From an uncultured Chthonomonas sp. (lineage in GTDB: Bacteria > Armatimonadota > Chthonomonadetes > Chthonomonadales > Chthonomonadaceae): 64,000 bases of DNA. The first letter of the stretch is position 1, and every line of letters starts with the position of its first letter. Where the stretch lies: assembly GCA_903859705.1 (NCBI GenBank), contig CAIONQ010000105.1, positions 102,172-166,171 of the forward strand, written 5' to 3'. Of this stretch, positions 58,681 to 64,000 are shown one piece after another. The notes below the pieces were generated by a model. That model ran no database searches. It saw nothing but the letters and a program-made list of their open reading frames with translations, and was not told where the DNA came from. A program made the position numbers and the translations under genes.

Positions 58681-59931
58681 ATGTCAATACTGCCATTAAT
58701 CGCTGCATGCCTGAGTGTAGGAGCACCCTCCATTACGGTGCCTGCATTCACTGCGTATATCGAACCAGATCCAGAAGCTGCCAATATTTCGGAACAATCG
58801 GGCATAACCGGTTGGAAAGACTCTAAAGAGCATATAAGCTGGTTTGGCAATATTAAAACACCAGGTGTTCTGGTACCAACTATCCACGTAACGCTGCCAA
58901 AAGGGGCCATGGTAACCTATCGTCTCACGGCTGCCGGCCACCCTTCCATGGTAGAAGCAGTGGGTACAGGCGATCAGCAGAGCATCTCTTTTAAAGCATT
59001 TTCTGTATCAAAGCCGGGCTATGTTCGCATCCAGTTGGATGGCATCGCCCGAAGCGGAGCAGACTACGGGCAGATTTCTGACCTAAGCCTGGAAGGTACT
59101 CCTGCCGAAACTGCTCACTTCAACCTCAAAGAGCGCCGCAATGCCGCTTCGGTACACCTGGTTTACCCTCTGGATGCATCCGCTAAAGTGGTTGCGTTTT
59201 ACAATGAGATTACGGTTAAGGCTGATCCAATATGGTCTTACTATATGGCCTGTGGGTTTCGGCGAGGCTACTTCGGCATCCAGGTTAACAGCCCAACAGA
59301 ACGGCGCATCATCTTCTCTATTTGGGATAGCGGCAATGAAGGGGTGGATAGATCAAAAGTTGCAGACGACGATAAAGTAAAACTCCTGGGCAAGGGAGAT
59401 GGCGTCTTCGCTGGCGGTTTCGGAAACGAAGGCACAGGCGGCCACAGCCACATGGTGTATCCGTGGAAAACCGGGGCAACATATCGTTTTCTGGTTACCG
59501 CAACTCCAGATGGCACCGGCACTATCTATGCCGGCTGGTTCTATTTCCCGGAGAAGAAGGAGTGGGGCCTCATCTCACGGTTCCGGGCTCCAAAAGATGG
59601 TAGCACACTGAAGGGGCTGTACTCTTTCAACGAGAACTTCGGCGGAGCCAATGGCGAACTTCGTAGGCTTGCACAGTTTGGAAACCAGTGGATACGCACG
59701 GAAGATGGCACGTGGGTAGAACTAACCCAGGCTAAATTCTCGCATGATGGTACCGGCAAAGCAGATCGGCTGGATTACGCCTCTGGTGTAGATAATGGCC
59801 GCTTCTACCTCTCCAATGGTGGCTTTGTTACCAATGGCGTTAAGTTCGGCGATCTCATGAACCGGCCAGCAGGGGGCAAAGCCCCTTCAGATATCCCGGC
59901 TTCGGTTTTTCAGAGCAGCACAAACAAGTAA
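58681..59931 (+). CDS. Exported DUF5077/DUF3472 protein
   Basis: A 416-residue protein. A short signal-like N-terminus (to about 22) is followed by a DUF5077-type sandwich (roughly 25-135) and the DUF3472 domain (about 150-370; FYNEITVKADPIWSYYMACGFRRGYFGIQ, IIFSIWDSG, GGHSHMVYPWKTG, YAGWFYFPEKKEWGLISRFRAP). Such proteins are secreted by saccharolytic Bacteroidetes, Planctomycetes and relatives and are thought to bind or process carbohydrate, but no activity is established. GGGAG is 6 bases before the ATG. Confidence 0.85.
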   Translation: MSILPLIAACLSVGAPSITVPAFTAYIEPDPEAANISEQSGITGWKDSKEHISWFGNIKTPGVLVPTIHVTLPKGAMVTYRLTAAGHPSMVEAVGTGDQQSISFKAFSVSKPGYVRIQLDGIARSGADYGQISDLSLEGTPAETAHFNLKERRNAASVHLVYPLDASAKVVAFYNEITVKADPIWSYYMACGFRRGYFGIQVNSPTERRIIFSIWDSGNEGVDRSKVADDDKVKLLGKGDGVFAGGFGNEGTGGHSHMVYPWKTGATYRFLVTATPDGTGTIYAGWFYFPEKKEWGLISRFRAPKDGSTLKGLYSFNENFGGANGELRRLAQFGNQWIRTEDGTWVELTQAKFSHDGTGKADRLDYASGVDNGRFYLSNGGFVTNGVKFGDLMNRPAGGKAPSDIPASVFQSSTNK

Positions 59932-60023
59932 CCGCTATTAGCATGCGCAGGAATGGTTAGCTGTTGCGCCGAAGCATGTTTCGGCGGCACAAAGCCGTGA
60001 TGGCTACTCAGGAGAGATGCGAA

Positions 60024-61088
60024 ATGGGCAGTGAATCGATCAATGTGGGGTGTGTTGGCGTAGGTGGCCGAGGCCATTACCTGCTGCGAAGTTTGCTGGA
60101 GATACCCGGCGTTAATGTAATTGCCGTTTGCGATGCCGAAGAGAAGAACACCAAAACCGCGTCTGAACAGATACAGGCAGCTGGCCAGCCCGCTCCTGAA
60201 GCGTTCGGAAACTGGAAGGATCTGCTCAAGGTAGATGGCGTAGATGCCGTTGTAAGCGCACTGCCATGCGATCTTCACGCAGCAAACTATCTGGACTCAA
60301 TTGCGGCAGGCAAGGATTTGTATGGCGAAAAGCCAATGTGCCTTACCGTAGCAGAGTGTAATGCTGTGGTGGATGCTGCAGATGCTACCGATAGAATTGT
60401 TCAGATTGGGTTTCAGCGCCGTGCAGACCCCCGGTTTATTGAGCCCATGGAGCAGGTGCATTCTGGAGAGCTTGGCGATCTTGTAGAGGGGCGCGTTGCC
60501 TGGGCCAACTCCTGGGGCCCCCTGTACGGATGGTTCGGCCAGAAGGAGCGCTCGGGAGACTGGATGGTTGAACAGGCAGTACATAACTGGGATGTAATGA
60601 ACTGGGCAAATCAGTGTCTTCCTAAGCGTGCTATGGGCATGGGCCGCGCCGGGCTTTACAAAGAGCAACAGGCAGATAGAACCGTAACTGATTACTACTC
60701 TGCACTGGTAGAGTACGAGAACGGCGTTATCGTAAACATCCTGCACAGCTGGGTTTCCCCGGGGCAGAATGGCCATTACACCAAAGCGTTTAACGATGAA
60801 TACACGCGCCTCATTGGCACCCGCGCCGGTGTGGATTTCAACACGGGTATCTTCTCCTATCGTAAGGAGCTGGATCTGCCGGATCGGCCTGGCCACACGC
60901 ATCAGGGCGACCTCAACGGCACCAAGCTTTCGCTGGAGACATTTATCAACTCTGTTCGAACCAGAACGGCACCCGTAGCCAATGCCCATCATGGCCGAGA
61001 AGCGGTGCTTGCTTGCCTGCTGGTTCGAGAAGCAGTGGCGCGCGGTGGCGAAGTAACCCTGGAAGAGCTGAAGTCCACTCTGGGCTAA
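60024..61088 (+). CDS. Gfo/Idh/MocA-family oxidoreductase
   Basis: A 354-residue NAD(P)-dependent dehydrogenase. The Rossmann motif is VGCVGVGGRGHYLLRSL, the lysine signature is YGEKPMC at about 100, and the C-terminal domain has DWMVEQAVHNWDVMNW with a conserved His. It resembles the secreted-or-cytosolic oxidoreductases (AgNdh/inositol-type) that act on glycosides or inositols. The ATG at 60024 has AGGAG 9 bases upstream; the in-frame codons before it add unrelated residues. It is 26 bases before the following gene. Confidence 0.88.
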   Translation: MGSESINVGCVGVGGRGHYLLRSLLEIPGVNVIAVCDAEEKNTKTASEQIQAAGQPAPEAFGNWKDLLKVDGVDAVVSALPCDLHAANYLDSIAAGKDLYGEKPMCLTVAECNAVVDAADATDRIVQIGFQRRADPRFIEPMEQVHSGELGDLVEGRVAWANSWGPLYGWFGQKERSGDWMVEQAVHNWDVMNWANQCLPKRAMGMGRAGLYKEQQADRTVTDYYSALVEYENGVIVNILHSWVSPGQNGHYTKAFNDEYTRLIGTRAGVDFNTGIFSYRKELDLPDRPGHTHQGDLNGTKLSLETFINSVRTRTAPVANAHHGREAVLACLLVREAVARGGEVTLEELKSTLG

Positions 61089-61114
61089 TGGCAACCACGG
61101 GAGAATAACAGGGA

Positions 61115-61588
61115 ATGGATCTGAATCTGCCTGCCAGCATCGCGGAAGCATGCACACCGCTGTTTAATGCGCTCCCGCTGGAACAGGCCATGGCGGACCT
61201 ACAGGGCGGCTCTCCAGTGCATACAAAGCTACTGGAGCACGTGCTCGAGAGCCCGGCACTGGCAAACCGGCCGGAGCTTGCTTCTGCCCTCTGGCTATAT
61301 GTGGGAGATATCTACCGTAGCCACACAATCTGCCAGGGCATAACCACCGCAACGGGCTCATACTGGCACGGCATTATGCATCGGCTGGAAGGGGATTTCT
61401 CTAACAGCCACTACTGGATGCGCATGGCGGAAAAGCACCCATTGCGGCCACATATGGCTGCGGTTGGCCTGGACGCAGATACGCTGGTGGATGAGGTTGC
61501 CAGAGACAGAGGACGAAATGCCCCGGAACTCCTGGCGAAGCAACGCCAGGAGTGGGCACTGCTGTTCTCATGGTGTGCAAACAACTAA
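61115..61588 (+). CDS. Conserved-looking hypothetical protein
   Basis: A 157-residue cytoplasmic protein with a central motif GSYWHGIMHRLEGDFSNSHY and WMRMAEKHP, surrounded by helices. Proteins with a YWH.I.HR.E.D..N..YW pattern occur beside Gfo/Idh genes in related phyla, but the function is not known to me. It is 26 bases after the Gfo/Idh gene with GGGAG 11 bases before the ATG, so the pair is an operon. Convergent with the aldolase gene; the ends are 4 bases apart. Confidence 0.7.
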   Translation: MDLNLPASIAEACTPLFNALPLEQAMADLQGGSPVHTKLLEHVLESPALANRPELASALWLYVGDIYRSHTICQGITTATGSYWHGIMHRLEGDFSNSHYWMRMAEKHPLRPHMAAVGLDADTLVDEVARDRGRNAPELLAKQRQEWALLFSWCANN

Positions 61589-61592
61589 CAAA

Positions 61593-62645
61593 CTAACCAG
61601 ATAGCCAGCTATCCCGGTTCTCAGCTATAAAGGCATCGTCATTTAAGTGGGGATAGGCCGCGTAAACACGGTCTATCTCCTCTTTTTGTCCGGGGCTTAG
61701 CCCCTCCTTCTCATCCAGGCACCATATCCCCTCAAGCAACCCTTGCCGCCTAAGCACTTCGTGCAGGCCAGCAATACAGCCCTTGAATGCATTGGCAGCA
61801 TCGAAAAAAGCGGCATTGCTATCCGTTACCTCCACGCTTTGGGCCAGCAGTTGTGGCAGCAGGGCAGGGGACTTGCGCGAGGCTCGACACCGGGCCAGCA
61901 GCTGAACTGCCACCTGATTCCAAACTGACCAGTGACCAAGCAAGCCGCCCTCAATCCATACATACTCACCGGCTCCAAAGCGCAGTGGGGTTACCAGGTC
62001 ACTCACAATGGCATCGTCATTGCCAGTGTACAACACGATGTCTCTTCGGCCGCTCTCGTGGTAGGCGCGCACCACATCCAGAGTTTGGTAACGGTTAAAT
62101 GGCGCAATCTTAATAGCTGCCACCCGCTCTATCTCCATAAATCCTCGCCAAAAGTTAGCGCTTAACGCGCGGCCGCCCACTGCAGGCTGCAGGTAAAACC
62201 CAATAAGTGGTATCGACTCAGATACTCGTTTGCAATGCTCCAACAACTCCTGCTCCAAAGCGTGCTTCATGGCGCCCAGGCTTAGCAGGGCAGCGTGGTA
62301 GCCCAGGGCCGAAGCGATTTCAGCCTCGTTCACTGCCTGCTTTGTTTCGCCACAAACGCCAGCAATTCGAAATAACGGTGTAGATCGGCTGGCATTCAGC
62401 CTCTCCAACTCTTCAGCTGCCAGAGTAAGCAGGGGGGTATACAGGCCAACTTCGGGGTTGCGGATGGCAAATTGCGTAGTGTGTACACCTACAGCAATAC
62501 CACCAGAGCCCGCCGCTGAATAGTATCGCCATAGAGCCCGCTGCCTGCGTTCATCCAGCTTGCGGTTGGCGGTGAGTGCCAGAGGAGACGCAGGGATTAC
62601 CAGTCCAGTACGCAGCCAGTGCTGCAGTTCAGTTAGAGAATGCAT
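61593..62645 (-). CDS. DapA/NanA-family aldolase-like protein
   Basis: A 350-residue TIM-barrel protein of the dihydrodipicolinate synthase family. The Schiff-base lysine is likely in VAAIKIAPFNRYQ at about 185, and the region around 140-150 (PLIGFYLQP) holds the usual tyrosine. It is longer than DapA (about 295) with an altered start and C-terminus, so a sugar-acid or keto-acid aldolase is more likely than lysine synthesis. Nine bases downstream of the epimerase-like gene, so co-transcribed. Ribosome site is weak. Confidence 0.8.
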   Translation of the reverse strand: MHSLTELQHWLRTGLVIPASPLALTANRKLDERRQRALWRYYSAAGSGGIAVGVHTTQFAIRNPEVGLYTPLLTLAAEELERLNASRSTPLFRIAGVCGETKQAVNEAEIASALGYHAALLSLGAMKHALEQELLEHCKRVSESIPLIGFYLQPAVGGRALSANFWRGFMEIERVAAIKIAPFNRYQTLDVVRAYHESGRRDIVLYTGNDDAIVSDLVTPLRFGAGEYVWIEGGLLGHWSVWNQVAVQLLARCRASRKSPALLPQLLAQSVEVTDSNAAFFDAANAFKGCIAGLHEVLRRQGLLEGIWCLDEKEGLSPGQKEEIDRVYAAYPHLNDDAFIAENRDSWLSG

Positions 62646-62654
62646 GGCTTGTGG

Positions 62655-63704
62655 TTAGAACTTTCCATCCGTAGTTTCATAATGTGTGGGCTTATTCAGC
62701 GTAGTTCCACCGTGCTTTACCCAGTCTGCAGTCCATTGAATTACCTGTTCAACAGGTATAGATGGATAACCAAACAGTGCCTGCGCTTTTTGTGTACAGC
62801 TTAGCAATGCCTCTCCACGTTCGGTGCCCGTGAATACAACCTGCCTGTCAAACTCTCTTCCGAAGCGTAGTGCAATTTGCCGAACACTCAAAAACTCGGG
62901 ACCTGTAATATTGATTACTGTGGCAGGCGATGCCGCATGCTCCAGGGACCTTAGTGCCTGCGAATTTGCATCGCGCTGCCATATTGCCGGCATATTACCC
63001 ATCACCAGGTCTACTGGTATGCCGTTCCATACCTTCAGCGCTGTGTCCAGTAGAACACCATATCGCATCTCTACGGCATAGCTAAGGCGTAAAATTGATG
63101 CCCTTAATCCAGTAGTTCTGCTGTAGTGTTCAAATATACGTTCGCGTCCCAGGCAACTCATGGCATATTCACCAACTGGTCCGGGAGCTTCGGTCTCTAT
63201 CGAACCACCCTCAGTAACTTTAGCCATCGCATTAACATTGCCTGTAGAAAATGCCGCAAACCTTGCTTCCGGAAACCTTCGGCACACCATTGCGGGCAGG
63301 TCTACATTCATGGCCCATGTAAGTGCTTCATTTCCAGAAGAACCAAACTTCATACCCGCCATAAAAACTATATTGGGGCAATCTGGCAGCAACCGCAATT
63401 GGGCCGGGTCCATCAGGTCTGCGGCAATGGTTTGCACTCCAGTACGCTCCAACAGGGTTGCTGCATCGCGATTGGTGTATCTGGAAACTGCAATCACTTT
63501 TCGGTAGGAGGAATCTGTTCCCGCACGGTCGGCTGCCCGCCTTGCCATGCGTGCAAGCGTTGGCCCCATTTTGCCGCCTGCACCCAGCACAAGTATATCG
63601 CCAGTTAGTCGCCCCATCATTTCAGTCAGGGCGTCGTCCGGCTCGCTCAACAGCTCCTCCAGTTCGTCCACATCTGCAATGCGGTCTGGCACTCTAACTC
63701 CCAT
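62655..63704 (-). CDS. NAD-dependent epimerase/dehydratase-like protein
   Basis: A 349-residue extended short-chain dehydrogenase-like protein. A 35-residue acidic N-terminus precedes the Rossmann motif GDILVLGAGGKMGPTLARM. Further features are DLMDPAQLRLLPDCPNIVFMAG, STGNVNAM and GEYAMSCLGRERIFEHYS, where Y-x(n)-R occupies the usual YxxxK position, so the catalytic lysine may be replaced. Substrate is unknown; the downstream aldolase-like gene suggests sugar metabolism. ATG at 63704 follows GGTGGAG very closely; upstream in-frame starts add unrelated residues. Confidence 0.75.
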   Translation of the reverse strand: MGVRVPDRIADVDELEELLSEPDDALTEMMGRLTGDILVLGAGGKMGPTLARMARRAADRAGTDSSYRKVIAVSRYTNRDAATLLERTGVQTIAADLMDPAQLRLLPDCPNIVFMAGMKFGSSGNEALTWAMNVDLPAMVCRRFPEARFAAFSTGNVNAMAKVTEGGSIETEAPGPVGEYAMSCLGRERIFEHYSRTTGLRASILRLSYAVEMRYGVLLDTALKVWNGIPVDLVMGNMPAIWQRDANSQALRSLEHAASPATVINITGPEFLSVRQIALRFGREFDRQVVFTGTERGEALLSCTQKAQALFGYPSIPVEQVIQWTADWVKHGGTTLNKPTHYETTDGKF

Positions 63705-63883
63705 GCTCCACCCGTCCTGAAACAGAATACAGATAGATACGTTATCTGGAGTACAGAAACCTTTGATCATCCAGTGGAGATCCGACAACACAAGAGCGCT
63801 TGCTGAGCGGGGCTGGGTTATGGGGCTGGGGGTTGCTGAAATGCCGCCTGCGGTTGAGCGCGGTTGCTGAAGCGATAGGTTTT

Positions 63884-63932
63884 ATTAAGCACGCAAAAAC
63901 GCGGAGCCGCGAAGAGATGCAAGAGCGCCTGC
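63884..63932. repeat. GC-rich imperfect repeat-like stretch
   Basis: Short repeated units of the type GCGGAGCCGCGAAGAG and AAGAGCGC. Intergenic repeats with the theme CGCGGAG or CGCAGAG are common in several phyla. Only one imperfect block is visible here. Confidence 0.25.
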
Positions 63933-63958
63933 AGCGCGGGGTTGTTGACAATCCTCGC

Positions 63959-64000
63959 CTTCCTAGCTTCCTAGCTTCCTAGCTTCCTAGCTTCCTAGCT
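63959..64000. repeat. Tandem octamer repeat
   Basis: Five perfect copies of CTTCCTAG (63959-63998) plus the beginning of a sixth, running off the right edge. The total copy number cannot be seen. Confidence 0.9.

Noticed and set aside
63959..64000. CRISPR array
   Set aside because: The octamers are contiguous, with no spacers, and no cas genes are present.

Overview
The window is a chromosomal stretch of a diderm, respiring heterotroph, most likely from the Armatimonadota. This is inferred from a prepilin-like protein whose N-terminus carries a [16 protein letters not shown] motif and whose C-terminus carries an H-X9-DG motif, a PEP-CTERM protein, several large secreted propeller or carbohydrate-active proteins, and Gfo/Idh, ThuA and DUF3472 genes. 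MlaEFD, LptF/G and outer-membrane porin genes point to two membranes. There are no insertion sequences, phage genes or CRISPR arrays.

Layout. 1-3.0 kb: a prepilin-like gene with a small membrane gene, a PEP-CTERM beta-propeller and a small hydrophilic protein. 3.1-6.3 kb: a minus-strand catabolic operon (amidohydrolase, Gfo/Idh dehydrogenase, ThuA-like). 6.3-11.6 kb: plus-strand nitrilase-family hydrolase, FG-GAP/ASPIC-UnbV lipoprotein and a DUF5060/GH5-like glycosidase. 11.6-15.9 kb: one giant secreted propeller protein. 16.1-19.5 kb: a BlaI/BlaR1-type regulatory pair with a consensus promoter and two identical operator dyads. 19.6-21.8 kb: mqnE and an LD-carboxypeptidase. 21.8-37.6 kb: a respiratory complex I operon in the order nuoA-C-D-E-F-G-H-J-K-L-M-N, from which nuoB and nuoI are missing. 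37.8-38.6 kb: an FmdB zinc ribbon and a membrane-anchored protein. 38.7-44.1 kb: a nitrogen module (glnB/K, a small membrane protein, amtB, a porin and an ANTAR response regulator). 44.2-50.4 kb: LptF/G-type permease, mqnC, purD, dnaB, rplI. 50.5-55.6 kb: an MlaD-F-E lipid transporter, an M20 peptidase and two paralogous small membrane proteins, one interrupted by an in-frame stop. 56.2-56.4 kb: tRNA-Cys and tRNA-Gly. 57.0-58.4 kb: a NAD-type isocitrate dehydrogenase-like gene and csrA. 58.7-63.7 kb: a DUF5077/DUF3472 protein, a second Gfo/Idh dehydrogenase, a hypothetical, a DapA-family aldolase and an epimerase-like protein. The last bases run into a tandem octamer repeat.

How it fits together. 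MqnE and MqnC show that menaquinone is made by the futalosine route; it would be the acceptor for the complex I encoded between them. AmtB, the PII protein and an ANTAR regulator form a plausible ammonium-responsive unit. MlaEFD, LptF/G and the porin maintain the outer membrane. The secreted hydrolases and dehydrogenases suggest growth on polysaccharide-derived sugars.

Most worth following up: the complex I cluster without its N2 and N6 iron-sulfur subunits and with long disordered tails on NuoA, NuoH and NuoM; the BlaI/BlaR1 system whose sensor has three repeat domains in place of a penicillin-binding domain; the Mce protein fused to a beta-strand-rich C-terminal domain; the nonsense-interrupted paralog; and several leader hairpins (PEP-CTERM gene, dnaB, ANTAR/amtB region).
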